64,000 nt of DNA from Anoplolepis gracilipes (GCF_047496725.1 NC_132972.1:2472001-2536000); one strand, 5' to 3'; positions 48,661 through 61,244 are shown, counted from the first letter of the stretch. The notes: a model not told the origin generated them from the sequence alone. Made by a program: numbers and translations.

Positions 48661-51357
48661 TATTATTATTATTAAAAAATAATGTTTAAAATATAAAACA
48701 ATTATTAAAAAATAATAGTTTTTTTTCGTAAAGAGCTGATAAACATATACAAAAGTAAAAAGAACGTGCGATAAAAAATCTCTCTATCCATATCATTTAG
48801 GATAGTTTATATGCAACTGTGGAATCTCTGAGTATTGAGTTGTTGACATGTATCTATTTTTTTCCATTTTTCCATTCTTCTCTCTCTCTCTGCTTATTCT
48901 CTTATATCCCATTGATTCATTTGGGCGGGCTCGTATTTGTTCAATCAGTGTAATTAATGGTAGCCTGTGACTCACTGCGGCACGCCCGATTCAATCTTCT
49001 CATCGATGAACGAGATGTAAAGATGGGGATGGTGCATGCACGCACACTCATGATTTTTGAGTAATAGAGTTCGCACGCGGGAGGACACGTGCACTTGCGT
49101 GTTTCCACAACGCAGTTAGTTTGACCGAAACAGCAGTATATCTTCTTAACGAGAGGAAAAGGGCGGATTGCAATTGGACAAGAGAAAAATTAATTGTATA
49201 AGATGATTTTTTTTGTGATGAGAGATAAAATTTTAGAAAGATTATTTCATATTATTTTTTATAAAAAAGTATTATAAAAGAGTATTATAAAAGAGCATAT
49301 ATATACATATATATGTTAATATACACACACATACAACTTTCTTAATAAATCGAAAGCTAAATTAATCGATTTTTGTAAATTTTTAAAATTTTATCACAAC
49401 ATTAATTATATGTTTTGATAATAAATTTAAAAAATATGTAAAGTTAAGGGGATGGCAATTTAAAAAATGCAAATGCTGATTGATAACATATAGATTTTTA
49501 AAAAAAGTTTTACTGTTATAAATAAAAAACAAAATGCTATTTTTAAATTAAATTTAAATAAAAGTTGAAAGTTCTAAAAAATTAATCATTTCAGATTGGA
49601 AATATAATATTCACTATATATTTACTATATATATTCACTATATGATATTCAATGATTGAAATGAATATATTGTAATAAGCTAATATAAGTATTAAAAAAA
49701 AAATTTTTTTAGAAACTTTTGCACTTCTATCCGTGACTCCTATTAAAGGAATTTAAATCGTGTTTAACCTTAGCAATTCTTTACTTATAGATTATATAAT
49801 TTTTCAAAAGAGTTTCTCGTACATACATATATAATATTTTTATTAATACATCTATTAATCAATCAATATAATAATGTAATTTTATATTTTTATTATTTTT
49901 ATTATATAAATATTTTTTTATTTTACTATTTATAGCAATAAACAATGTGAAAATTTAGAATAATTGATAGAAATTCAACGTTACGGTAGAACGTTTATAC
50001 ATATTAACTGATTATTTTTTAATTATCCAAAAATCATTTTACATTTTTCGTAACTATAACTTTATAATGTCTCCATCCTACAAACTTAGATACACTTATC
50101 TAGCTGAAATCGATAGTGTATAGTGATACGGTTTATTGCTACCTTGGTCAACCAGTTGCGCCTAATTGGAATCCGAATCATGTGTTGGCAGGCGCTACCG
50201 TTATAATATATGCACAGCACATTTCTCATGTCGTTCTGCATGTATGTTAATTAGACGATACCTACAGAGCGAGCATTTTTGTTCTATCTCACTTTACATC
50301 CCGCCCTTTGCATCGGAATAAAAAAAATTACATCTATAAAACTGGTGAATTTTTGAACGTTTCTGCTATGGTGATGTTGGAGAAGAATAAAAATTTTGTG
50401 AAAAGTAAGTCATCTATTAAAGCCATTCTCATAAATATATATTATTATTATATATATAATTAATATCAAGAGATATCGGTGGGAAACATGGTTGGAATTT
50501 TTAAGATATGATATAAATAATATTGTTTGTTTTGTTCTTATCGTTAATATTTTAATTCCTAAACTTGTATGCAATATATAATTATAATATATATGTATTT
50601 AAATTTAAACAAAGTGTTAGAAATGTTTATAATAATAAATAGAAAAATGTTAAAAACAATAATATTATACATTATATTTTTCGATATAATATCAATCTAC
50701 ATATTCTTATTTATACTTTTAAATTATCTTATTCACATAATTTCAAATAATTTTGAAGAGATTTTAAAATATATGATTTATTACATCTCTTAAAAAAATG
50801 AAAGATTTATAGATATATATATATTTTTAAATTTATTTATTTATTTTACATATGGTTTAAAAAAATATATAAATCGTATTCTTAATTTTCTTTCATTTAT
50901 ATTTAAATAAATAAAGATCATACAGAAAAAAAAGTTATATCTATATTTGTTGTATAAATATAAACAGTATTAACAAAGGATCAATTTAAAAGTATTCAAC
51001 TTAAAAGACTTTAGACAAAATATATAATTGAGGAGTTATTAAAATATTTATTCAAATTCTTGGCAACAATGAGAACCATAAATGGCTTAGAAAATGTTTT
51101 GAGATTTTAAATGCACTTTTTAATAATTAATTTATAATAAATAATAATATTTTGTCTTTTAATACAAATGCTCATATATCTAAGAAAACTATCTATAATT
51201 TTTTCTTAAAAGTTTAAATTTCTTAAATTTAAAAGCTATTTTAAATCCAATTCTGAAACAAGACGCCTGCTGTTCATAAATCTCTTTTTCCTTATTTATC
51301 TTAATATCATATAATTCAAGACTCACATACTGTAGCAAAAATAAACCCAAGTTTTAA

Positions 51358-51359
<2 letters not shown>
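48661..51359. other. AT-rich non-coding DNA
   Basis: GC-richer patches at 48900-49140 and 50090-50290 may be regulatory. No coding exon seen. Confidence 0.45.

Positions 51360-51391
<32 letters not shown>
51360..51391. repeat. (GT)n microsatellite
   Basis: GT run of about 32 bp. Confidence 0.95.
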
Positions 51392-51393
<2 letters not shown>

Positions 51394-51584
51394 TATTTCT
51401 TATGATATTTGACCTAAATTGTAATTATTATCACAAATTACATAATTTAAACTGAGAAAACACAATTTTAAATATTAAACGTAACTAATTCGTTTTTCCT
51501 CTTCCGCTTCAAGTAATTATTTTTTAATTTTGTACGTATTCCAAAAAATAAACAAACCTAGCCCTAATTCCTACATTAGCGTTC

Positions 51585-52060
51585 CAGCTCGAAAACTGGC
51601 GCGATAAAGCAACGAGACTGTTAAGACGTTTAAGCCGCTCGCCCGCCCGGCTAATTGTAATCTCGCGCAGCGATTTCGCATTTATCAGATGAACGTCGGC
51701 GACGCGTGGGCAATTAAACGGAAGCGGGAGCGCCGAGCGCCGAGCGCCGAGCGCGCGATAAATCGCGCTTAGCGCTATCGTGCGTGAAGAGGCGGCCCGC
51801 AGCGTTAATTTATCCGCTGCCTTTTAATCGGCCGCGTCGTCGTCGTCCCCCCCGTCAATACCGATAATTGCATAACACGTTGCAAAACTGTGCACGATCG
51901 CCTCCGTTATTTTGATATCATACGATGAGACGCGCCGCAAGTGATAATTGTCGTAAATCTCCTCGAGATCGTGAGTTAAGCGTTAGGAAGCGCTGCAAAT
52001 GCGCTTCTGATTTCTGTACGATCAGAGGAGGATGAGCAATGTAAACTAATTATCGTAGCA
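51585..52060. promoter_or_regulatory. GC-rich block with TAATT cores, candidate developmental enhancer
   Basis: The most GC-rich internal segment of the right half. It has three near-tandem GCGCCGAGC units, repeated CGTCGTCGTC, several TAATTG/TTAATT homeodomain-type cores and TTTTAATCGG. Stop codons interrupt every frame that would be needed for a protein. The sharp boundaries with AT-rich DNA suggest selective constraint. Confidence 0.35.
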
Positions 52061-52814
52061 AATTAATGACGTCTAGTCGGAACATTACAGAAACGGGATG
52101 GGCTGAGAACTGCTTTGTGATTTTTTTTGCTATTGCCTTTGTTACGAAGAAATTCATATAAAGCAGTTAATTATTACAGATTTGCAATGAAGCAGTTAAT
52201 GATTATTAATTTATTTTTTGTTAAAATACATATCTATACTCAATCTATACTCTACTTAAAATTGTCAAAAAAATCAAACATTTTTATAAATCAAACAATT
52301 TTATTATAAAATAATAAAATATAAAAATTTATGTAAATTTCTTTCCTTCAATTTTGAGAGAGGTTAAAAAAAAAGAGATATTTCTGTTTTTTTGTTTTAT
52401 CTATTTAATATAATATTATCTGTGTTGCTTTCGCCTTACGTTGATTATTTAATGAAAAATTTTTATAAAACGACATGTCAAGACAACGACGTGCAAAATA
52501 TATGCATAGTAATTGCTGTCTTCGCCAATATGAGTTTTCACGTTTAAGTAATTGTAGTTTTCAGAAGGTCACCGTGGGGCCATCTCGATAAAGTAATCAC
52601 CGTTGCAGAATTCCCCTAGAGACCATTCGGCTCGTTAACGCCAAAAGTTTAAAGGGGATGGCTCGGTATTTCTTTGACAACGATGCAATCTTCCGCGGCG
52701 AATTGATTACACTGCAATTTTTATACTCTTTTCTTACTTATTAGAAACTGAAATTTATATTCGCAAAAAACGCATAGATGTAAGTTAGAATTCAGTTGGG
52801 CTAGGTTTGTGTTA
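52061..52814. other. Non-coding DNA
   Basis: AT-rich, with a GC-richer patch at 52560-52700 that may extend the regulatory cluster to the left. No gene. Confidence 0.4.
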
Positions 52815-53215
52815 CACTCAAAAAAAAATGATCTTACAACTTGAACAAAAATTTTCTAGGTGCAAAAAATTAACTGAAAACAGATAAATTATTAGCAAAT
52901 ACTGTGATACTGCATATATTTTGCACTTAATCAATTTAAATGACAGAGACAGAATTTATATCCATATACTATTAGTGTAATTTAAACAGAAAATTTGTCT
53001 GTAATGCTTATCTTTAAGGCCTATTGTCAAGGACAATTATATTTGTGATTAATATTTGGCAATGGGATTTAAATTTTCTAGAGGTATTGCTAGAATATTG
53101 CTGCTATAAATTCTATCCGTGACAAACAATATTCTAACAGATACAAAAAGTAGCGATAAATTTTAATTGACACATCTAGAAATCTATCGACATTAGCAAA
53201 ATATTTTTTTTAGTG
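52815..53215 (+). mobile_element. CACTC-ended MITE family, copy 2
   Basis: It begins CACTCAAAAAAAAATGATCT and ends TTTTTTTTAGTG. The interior includes CTTGAACAAAAATTTTCTAG, AATGACAGAGACAGAATTTA and TATTTGGCAATGGGATTTAA, shared with copies 1 and 3. About 401 bp. Non-coding. Confidence 0.9.
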
Positions 53216-53252
53216 TAAGTTGGGATAGAGTAGAATTAAACTAACATTAAGT

Positions 53253-54123
53253 AATAAAATTAAATAGTTAAATTAACAACATAGACTAAACCATAAAAAA
53301 CATTAATGTGTAGGAAGAAGTATATTAATAATTAATACAGAGAATAATTAATTGACCAATACATAAAAATATGAAGCATTAAAAGATAAGCAAACGTTTC
53401 GATTCTTATTCGGATCTTCTTCAGCGCAACGGATCAAGATTGTACAGGTATATCATAATACATAAAAATGCAAGTAATGTATAATCAAATAATAAATGAC
53501 ATAATCACAAGGTCAAATAACTCAAGAACAATATAAAAGACCGTCAAACTACAATAAAAACTGATGATAAAAAATTAGACGGGTCGCTAAATTATCGAAA
53601 TAACAGTTAACGCTTTCCAACCGTATAAATAATTCAACCAATTTAAAATATTTAATTTAACAATTCATAATGTTATTAATAAACAAATGCTTTAAACAAA
53701 AGGAATAACTTTTTCCAATTCTCCTATCAAGTATTTCTCGCAGGTTTCCTGGGCGCGAGACGTGCAGTTTAAAGATGATGGAGAAATAAGTAGGTAAAAG
53801 ATTCACCCAACACATGTCAAATTAAAATTCTTGATATCGCACTGATATTAAACATGTAACTCTTACGAAGGATCGAGCAATAATTTTTATGTATTTCAAT
53901 ATACCTGTACAATCTTGATTCGTTGCGCTGAAGGAGATCCGAATAAAGATCGAAACGTTCGCTTATCTTTTAATGCTTCATATTTTTATCTATTGGTCAA
54001 TTAATTATTCTCTGTATTAATTATTAATATATTTCTTCCTACATTAATGTTTTTTATGGTTTAGCCTATATTGTTAATTTAACTATAAGCTACTCGCTTC
54101 TATTGCCTTTTTTATCTCTTTAT
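53253..54123. mobile_element. Inverted-repeat element with 12-bp flanking direct repeat
   Basis: Flanked by CTAACATTAAGT at 53241-53252 and again at 54124-54135, as expected for a target-site duplication. The arms (about 53268-53460 and 53895-54085) are inverted copies containing GTTTCGATTCTTATTCGGAT and GCGCTGAAGGAGATCCGAAT-type blocks. The left arm is shorter at its tip. No transposase frame. Confidence 0.75.
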
Positions 54124-54339
54124 CTAACATTAAGTGTCAAGTTATAACAAAGTATAAATTAAATATACAAGAGATGATAATTAATCGGATATGCTATTAT
54201 CTAATAATGAAATAATAAGCAGATTATTATATTATATTGCTACATAATTGTAATATTAAAGTTATTTATTTTATGTTAAGATTTTTTTATTAAAGTATAT
54301 AGTATATAATGATATACAGACAGAATTAGTTTTCGATTC

Positions 54340-54640
54340 ATATTTGCGATGATATTGCTTGACGAGCGTGTTGAGACGCGTTCGATATTACATTAACAGT
54401 TAGCGGACTTTCGTCGATCGTAAGCTGAAATGCTTACAGATTAACATAATTCTGAATTGCGAGAATTGCACGCGAAAGCATCATGTTTCAGCAATGCAAA
54501 AGTGATGGCGCGCGCGCGATTCGGATTACACCCAAATGCCAGACTGGATCGTCGATTTCGTCGATACTGCGGCGATATACGTCGGATTTTCCGACAGCAT
54601 CGAATGTCGACGTTTTACATTACCGCACACATACGTTGCA
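54340..54640. promoter_or_regulatory. GC-richer non-coding block
   Basis: A CG-containing segment with GGCGCGCGCGCGATTCGG and repeated TCGTCGAT motifs. Frames cross it on both strands but are short and unlike known proteins. Confidence 0.25.
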
Positions 54641-55134
54641 TGTATTAATAACGTGTAATTAGTAACGTATCGCATATTTTTTTTAACTGCGATTAGGAGT
54701 AATGGCATCCACAACTTCCAGCTATTAAAAAAACGAGAATGATAAAATATACCTAATTTTTCCTTAAATATTGTACGTGACATACTTTTATAAATAATTA
54801 TTATTTAAAACATAATTATTGGATATATTTATTTGAAGTATAATTTTAATCTGATAGTAATCAAATTTTAATTTTGATACATTTTTAGCATATGACAAAA
54901 ATGTCTCACTTTAAGTATTATGTCAAAGCGTTATTATATATACGCATAATTAAAAGATATTTATATTGGTCAGCTCTATATATCATTGTGAGATTCAATC
55001 TGATCTTGAAGTATTAGCTAACTGATGTGAAATTAATAATCTTCATTTAAACATCTCTAAAATATATGTACTTTATATACTCTATAAGTTTTTAATATCG
55101 ACAATCTTTGTCTAAAAGGAATCAATATTAGAGT

Positions 55135-55298
55135 CACTAGCGAATCCTGGAGAGGGGGAGGGGGGAGGTTAAACCCTCCCTCGAAATGAAAAAAAAATCA
55201 ATTTTGATGAATTTTGTTTAAAAAAATATGATAAAACCAAGTATTTTTTTCGTCAAACCCCCCCCCCCCCCATTATCGACATCAGGATCCGCTAATGA
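55135..55298. mobile_element. Small MITE with G-rich/C-rich arms
   Basis: The left end CACTAGCGAATCCTGGAGAG runs into a G-rich tract. The right end is C-rich and closes with TCAGGATCCGCTAATG, the approximate inverse. About 164 bp, non-coding. Confidence 0.6.
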
Positions 55299-55396
55299 AT
55301 AGATTTAATAACTTTGACATAGTAGCGAATTCTGCTTCATCGTTTGTGACACATATAACATAAACAGAATAGTTAATAGAGTTTTAAAAAATTTTC

Positions 55397-55930
55397 GGAT
55401 TTGTTAAACGTTTCTCAAATGAATTTAAAAATTCCACTACTCGTTTTTTTTACACATATCTCTTATCAGATCTCATCTAGAATACGCTAACGTAATATAA
55501 TCTCCTTATCACTGCAAGTATGTTAAACAAATTGAATCTGTGCAGCACAAGTTTTTAAAGTGGACTTCCTTTAAGATAGAATCCCCATGTTAACAGTTAT
55601 GACTTGTCCGATGCACACTCTCAAATTGCTTTCGTTGAAAAATTATCGGTTTTACAATTAGTATTCGATGTTATTTTTCTATATAACATTATAAATGGAA
55701 ATAAATGCCCGCATCTACTTGCTCTGCTTAACTTTATCGTTTATTCAAGAATTGCGGTCCTATTTTTCTGTATAATATTGTACGAATCAAATATGTCACA
55801 TACACATTGATACGTTAACGAGAATCTGTGATTATGCCTGTCGATTTCTGTACATGTGCGACTTTTTCATGTCTCCTGTTGCTTTCAAACTATTATTTCT
55901 TGATATTATATTTAATCTAATCGTATTATT
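55397..55930 (+). pseudogene. Degenerate 3' fragment of a jockey-like non-LTR retrotransposon reverse transcriptase
   Basis: Three frames must be used to follow it. GFVKRFSNEFKNSTTRF (from 55397) is followed by LIRSHLEYANVI, a stop, then SPYHCKYVKQIESVQHKF (from 55453). A later frame reads DLSDAHSQIAFVEKLSVLQL and FLYNIINGNKCPHLLALLNF (from about 55595). The order and wording match the C-terminal part of jockey/CR1-type ORF2 after the catalytic RT core. There the conserved text is of the form LVRSxLEYxxVIWSPY, and the Trp is now a stop. The catalytic region is absent, so this is a dead 5'-truncated copy. Confidence 0.75.
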
Positions 55931-56805
55931 AAGATCTATCCGTTTAAACTGATAAGTAAAAGAATAAATATTGATAAATTATCTTGTTCTCTATATTATT
56001 AAAAATCGACGATGTGCAACGCGAAAGTACCGCTACAAAATTGCATTTCATTGCTGTCGAATTTCGTAGGGTTAATTCAAAATTAACTAAACCGGCTGGA
56101 TCGCGGTAACCATAGCGCGACGAATGTCGAATAATTGAGTAAAACACTCCGAGCGGACTCTGCCACTGATTCTCTCTCGCATCTTCGTCTCGCTTTTATC
56201 GTTAATAATATGACGCGTGCCTTTTAAACGCGACGCTCTATTAACGCTGAAAGCGAGATATCGACGCAACCGTCGACGGACATCGAGTCGGGTCGGGAGA
56301 GAGAGATCGCTCGATGAAAATTTAAACTTGCGGATAACAGCCCGGATGTATTATGGGAACCAAGCTGTGACAAGAGAAAAAATGCCGTATCACTTTCGCG
56401 CGATAGCATTAAAACGCAGAAAATTATACGAGGAATTTAAAAAAAAAGTTGTCTACCGTATATACGTCGACGTATAAAACGTATAAAATTAGTTTTTAGC
56501 AATTCATAATTTCTACTGGAATCACTCGATTTTTTGGTATCAGATTTGGAAGAGAATTCTCGGAAATAATTACACAAAAAAATACATAATATAAATAGGA
56601 TTTTTTTTTTTTCAAAAAATACAATAAATTATTTTCTTCAGATAGTTCTTAAATAATAATTGCACTGTTAAGTAAATTCAAATTAAATTATATATAATTT
56701 TTTTCACAATTTTAAGAATATAATTTTGATAACTAACAAAACGCGAACCTTGTGAATCCAAAAATTCTGATTTTGATGGCTTTACTCACATGTAGAGGTA
56801 ATACA
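55931..56805. other. Non-coding DNA with a GC-richer patch
   Basis: A GC-richer patch at 56090-56330 is followed by AT-rich DNA. Overlapping short frames on both strands show no family resemblance. Confidence 0.4.
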
Positions 56806-56997
56806 TGAATTTAGAAATTTTCAGTTGCTGCTCAAAAACGATTCTAATAATAAAAGATGAAATCACTCTTCTCATATGTATATTCTTTTTACTTTTTGAG
56901 ATATATCGAGAAAAGCAAAAAGCTTGCTCTACATATGAGAAATGATTTCATCCCTTAGAATCGTTTTTGAGAAGCAACTAAAAATTTCTAAATTCAT
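56806..56997. repeat. Inverted repeat (about 70-bp arms)
   Basis: The block ATGAATTTAGAAATTTTCAG...CAAAAACGATTCTAA...GATGAAATCA...CTCATATG recurs inverted at 56930-56997. The arms differ by small indels. The loop is about 50 bp. Confidence 0.8.
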
Positions 56998-57016
56998 CTA
57001 TTTATCCTTCCTACAC

Positions 57017-57048
<32 letters not shown>

Positions 57049-57053
57049 CAAAA

Positions 57054-57181
57054 TTTACATGAACACGTATAAATAAGAAAATTTTTCTCTTTGGTTATAA
57101 TTGAACTCTGTTTTAACGAAATGTGCTAATTTGCAACTTACAAGAACCTTACGAATTTGATGAAATCTTATATATATGTAT

Positions 57182-57242
<61 letters not shown>

Positions 57243-57331
57243 TGTAAGTTGCAAATTAACACATTTCGTTAAAACAGAGTTCAATTATAACCAAAGAGAA
57301 AAATTTTCTTATTTATACGTGTTCATGTAAA
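57054..57331. repeat. Near-perfect inverted repeat with 89-bp arms and (TA)n loop
   Basis: Arms 57054-57142 and 57243-57331 are almost exact reverse complements, containing TTAACGAAATGTGCTAATTT and TGGTTATAATTGAACTCTG. The loop is a TA-rich tract. It could be a young palindromic element or a long hairpin RNA source. Confidence 0.9.
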
Positions 57332-57530
57332 ATTCAAAACCAATCAAAAAATCCATACACGAAGAGTGGCTTATATTTTTGCCTATATCTTATACTCAAG
57401 ATTATAAATAATGTTTGATTTGATATATCCAAACAACGATTCAAAGCTTCAAAATTTTGCGTACTTAATACATCTAAAAAACACAGCAATGCAATTTAAA
57501 ATTTTAAACTTATAAAAAAAAAGACAAAGA

Positions 57531-57549
57531 GAGAGAGAGAGAGAGAGGG
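57531..57549. repeat. Short (GA)n tract in purine-rich DNA
   Basis: A GA run continuing into a purine-rich stretch to about 57575. Confidence 0.85.
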
Positions 57550-57639
57550 AGAAGGGAAAGTAGAAGAGAGGAGACATGTTTTCGCGTTCATGTAAAATTT
57601 TTTACAAGTATTTTGTACAAGAAACTGCATGCAAAATCG

Positions 57640-58060
57640 AGAAATTCTCGACAATTGCGATAATCGTGACTGGCTAGCATAGGGGTAGGGAGCATGCGGG
57701 AAGAGAGAAACTCGCACGATCACCGAGTCCCTGATATACCCGGCGGGTTGTCGAGGTGGACCGTAATAATCCTCCTAAACCCGGCACAATACCGCGCTGG
57801 GTTCTACAGCAGCCATTAGCGCGAAAGGGGAAAAAAGATTAAAACCTTCGCCGGTCGCCCGCAGCGGACGGCGGCGAATCCCCGTTTTATTAATCGTGCA
57901 CGTTGCGGAAGATAACGTCGTCGGCCGGCAGTTTCGAGGAAAAAGGTTAAAGCGCTCCCGAGAAACGGGAATTGCGGTCCTTGTACATCACAGTGATCGT
58001 TGAAAAACGACGACTGTGGTTTCGGCCGTTTCGAGTTAAGCGTTGCTTTGTGCAAAACGT
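57640..58060. promoter_or_regulatory. GC-rich block, candidate regulatory element
   Basis: A high CG stretch (CGCCCGCAGCGGACGGCGGC) with an embedded TTTTATTAATCGTGCACG, in otherwise AT-rich DNA. No frame of recognisable protein. Confidence 0.3.
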
Positions 58061-58309
58061 GAATTTCAAAATAAAAGCGTCAAAAATGTAGATACAAATA
58101 TATAATCATTCCTGAGATAAATTTATAAATAAAACATTTACTATATGTCATATATATGATAATAAATCTGAAAGAAACACATTTTTGAAAAATATAGAAT
58201 AAAAATACAAAATTTAGAAAATAAAATAATTATTGATAGCATTATATGTTATATATATATATGATAATAAATCTAGAAAGAAACAAATTTGTGAGAAATA
58301 CAGACTAAA

Positions 58310-58667
58310 CACTCAAAAAAAGATCTTGCAACTTGAACAAAAATTTTCTAGGTATAAAAAATTAACTGAAATAGATAAATTATTAGCAAATACTGTGATA
58401 CTGCGTATATTTTGCACTTCATCAATCAATTTAAATGACAGAGACAGAATTTATATCCGTACTATTAGTGTAATTTAGACAGAAAATTTTTCTGTGATGC
58501 CTATTGTCAAGGATAATTATATTTGTGATTTTTTGATATTTGGCAATGGGATCTAAATCTAATTCTATACGTGACAAACAATATTTTAACAGATACAAAA
58601 AGTGGCAGTAAATTTTAATTGAAACATCTAGAAATCTGTCTACATTAGCAAAATATTTTTTTGAGTG
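58310..58667 (+). mobile_element. CACTC-ended MITE family, copy 3
   Basis: Perfect 12-bp terminal inverted repeats CACTCAAAAAAA and TTTTTTTGAGTG. About 358 bp. The interior follows copy 2 closely but lacks about 40 bp around the TCTAGAGGTATTGCTAG segment. Non-coding. Confidence 0.9.
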
Positions 58668-59004
58668 AAATACAAAATTTTAAAAATAAAATCATTATTG
58701 ATAGTATTAAAGAGAAAATTTGTAAAATTAAGATTCTTTAGAAAAATAAATACATATTATAAAAGACTTTTTACCTTTTCTAAAAACTTGCAGTGAGAAT
58801 TAAAATCGCAAGCGACCACCCGATATATGGCGATGTTCGTACACGTAAAGAACGCGGTGAGTTGGACGCAGCATCAAAAGAGTCGAGCGGCTTTCGCCTT
58901 TTATTCCGCGTCCACCGTACCGGATAAGAAGGAACGCGACGACGAGAAGAAGGGAAACCATCCTCTCGTTTCCGCCCTCCTTTTTCCCACTTTCTTTTCT
59001 CTCA

Positions 59005-59280
59005 GTTAGAGGGAGATTCAAGAAAGATGAGAATGGAAAGTTGTAGTTGGGGTGGCTGAGAGCGAAGGAGAAGAAGACAATAGATGTTAAATAGAAAGAA
59101 GAAAAAGAGGAAGATAGAAAAGGAGGAAGAAATGCTCTGAGAGAAAGAGAGAGGAAAATACCGTTTTTCTCGAAGAAAAGAAGAATAGAGAGAGAAAGGT
59201 AAGGAAAGACGGAAGTGAAGTCGAAAAAGTAACGTCCACGTAATAAAAGGGACGAGAAGAGTTCGAGAGGAAATTCGAAC
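59005..59280 (+). other. Long polypurine-biased tract
   Basis: About 275 bp of the + strand is overwhelmingly A and G (GAAGAAAAAGAGGAAGATAG and similar). A pyrimidine-rich segment lies on each side (58980-59005 and 59315-59360). It is not coding. The composition is suited to triplex DNA or to GAGA-type factors. Confidence 0.6.
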
Positions 59281-59369
59281 TATGCACGTTTTTAGCGGCA
59301 AAAGCTGCAGATGTTCATTTCTCTTCACCTCTCATTCCTTTTCTTTCTCTTCATCGCTGTTCCTTCACG

Positions 59370-61244
59370 ACAAGTGAACACTCTACTGACCTCCAAACTA
59401 AAATTTCTGAGGTTTAAACGGTTGAGTGACGGAAAAGCTTGAACTTCTTTTACGGTCCGTCTTTACTCGTGCAAAACGAGGAAGCATCGCAAAGTTAAGA
59501 TTTACGAATGCCCGTAAGATGTGCCAGCCCAGTGTGTCCAATCTTTATTCGCTATTGAATGCAAGAGAATATCGTGAGTTTCAAAAATGGAGCAAGAATT
59601 TTTCTTGACTGGTTCGAAGCGCGCGATCCGTTTTTTGCGACAATAAAAATCATTGCGGATACAAATTTAAATAAGGTGTGCATGCAATTTCTGTATAAAG
59701 TAAAATAAATAAATAAACTTAAGTATATAATTGAGCAAAAAGTTATGAAAATTAAAATTAATTAATTAAATATATAAAGTATCTACTATATTAACTCTTA
59801 CTCCGTATTGTTATTTTTGGCACCTTCTAACTGTACAGGTGGGTCAGCGTATTTTCAATAAGTTTATTAATATGTAAAAGTGTTTTAAAAAATCTGAAAA
59901 AATGTATATACCTTCTCCGAACATTTTAAATAAAGACTAAAATAATAAATTTGAAAAATAATTTATTTAAATATATTATTTTATGATTGTTTTCGAGAAA
60001 TGACGTTGTTAGAAAAATCACAAACAAAAATGAGTTCCAGCAATACGGAATAAGGGTTAAAAACGTTATAAAAATTAAAATTAATTAATTAAATAAGTAC
60101 TATATTAAAAACGTGCTAAGTCAAATCATTTTGGTTTGATACAAACAATAATTAATAATTAATCGAAAGTTACATCAAAGATTAAAGGAATCAGCATAAA
60201 TTGTTTCTGCATTATGCGCGTGCTAATCTCGTTGCGACAAATTTTTGATCTCCTTTTTTTCCTTTCAGAAAACTGGCAATCGCGTTCTATGTGAACTCGC
60301 ATGCCGTAAAGTTCGGGCGTGTTCGTAGGAGCTTTTATAGGTCGTGAATAGGTTGCTCGCGTGGCTTGGTTGTATCAGTTGCTTTTGTCTGTGTGCGCGT
60401 TTCTGACGTACTTCCGTTTACACGACTATCCGATCCTTCCTCCCCTCCCCCCTCTCTTTTTCCCCTCTCTTTTGTATTTTTTATCTCTCTTTCGCTATTC
60501 CTTTTTGTCTCTTTTCATTTCTCTCCTCGTGCGCGCATGTACCGTGTCTTTTAAATTAATTCGATACGATATATATTGCTGATTTCGCCAATGCATCATT
60601 TTCATTTACTGATAACATGGTACTAATAATTATTAGAATTATTAGAAAAGAAATTTAGAATTATTATAAAAAAAAGTGATTTTGATCATACTTTTCACGT
60701 TTTGACAAAGAAAAGTGTTATGAAAATATTCAATATATATATATTTATATATATATATATATAAAAAGAAATATTTTTTTCTATAAAATAAAAAAATTTT
60801 TAGTTGTACATTATTTAAAAAAATAAATAACTTATACATAAAAAAATCATATATTATGTATATACAATATATATATATATATATATATACAATATATATA
60901 TATATATATACAATATATATATATGTACATTACATCTATGTATATATGTATAGATATTACTTTTTTGTCTAATGCTGTTTGTCGATAATAAAACTAAAAG
61001 ATATTATACGATATACAGTTACTTAATTTTTATTTTCTTGTCTTCGCTTCGCAATCGAAATCTTCATCTTGTATATATTACTCGCAACTTCGTACTCACA
61101 ACTATCACGAACGCCCGAAGCACTTTGCACCGTATTTCCTTCGCACCGATACAATTATGCTAGTACAGCGATTCAATTAGTATCTCATACGTGTTATGAG
61201 CGGTGCCATATTTTCTGCAAAGAGATTAACCTGAATTAAAAATC

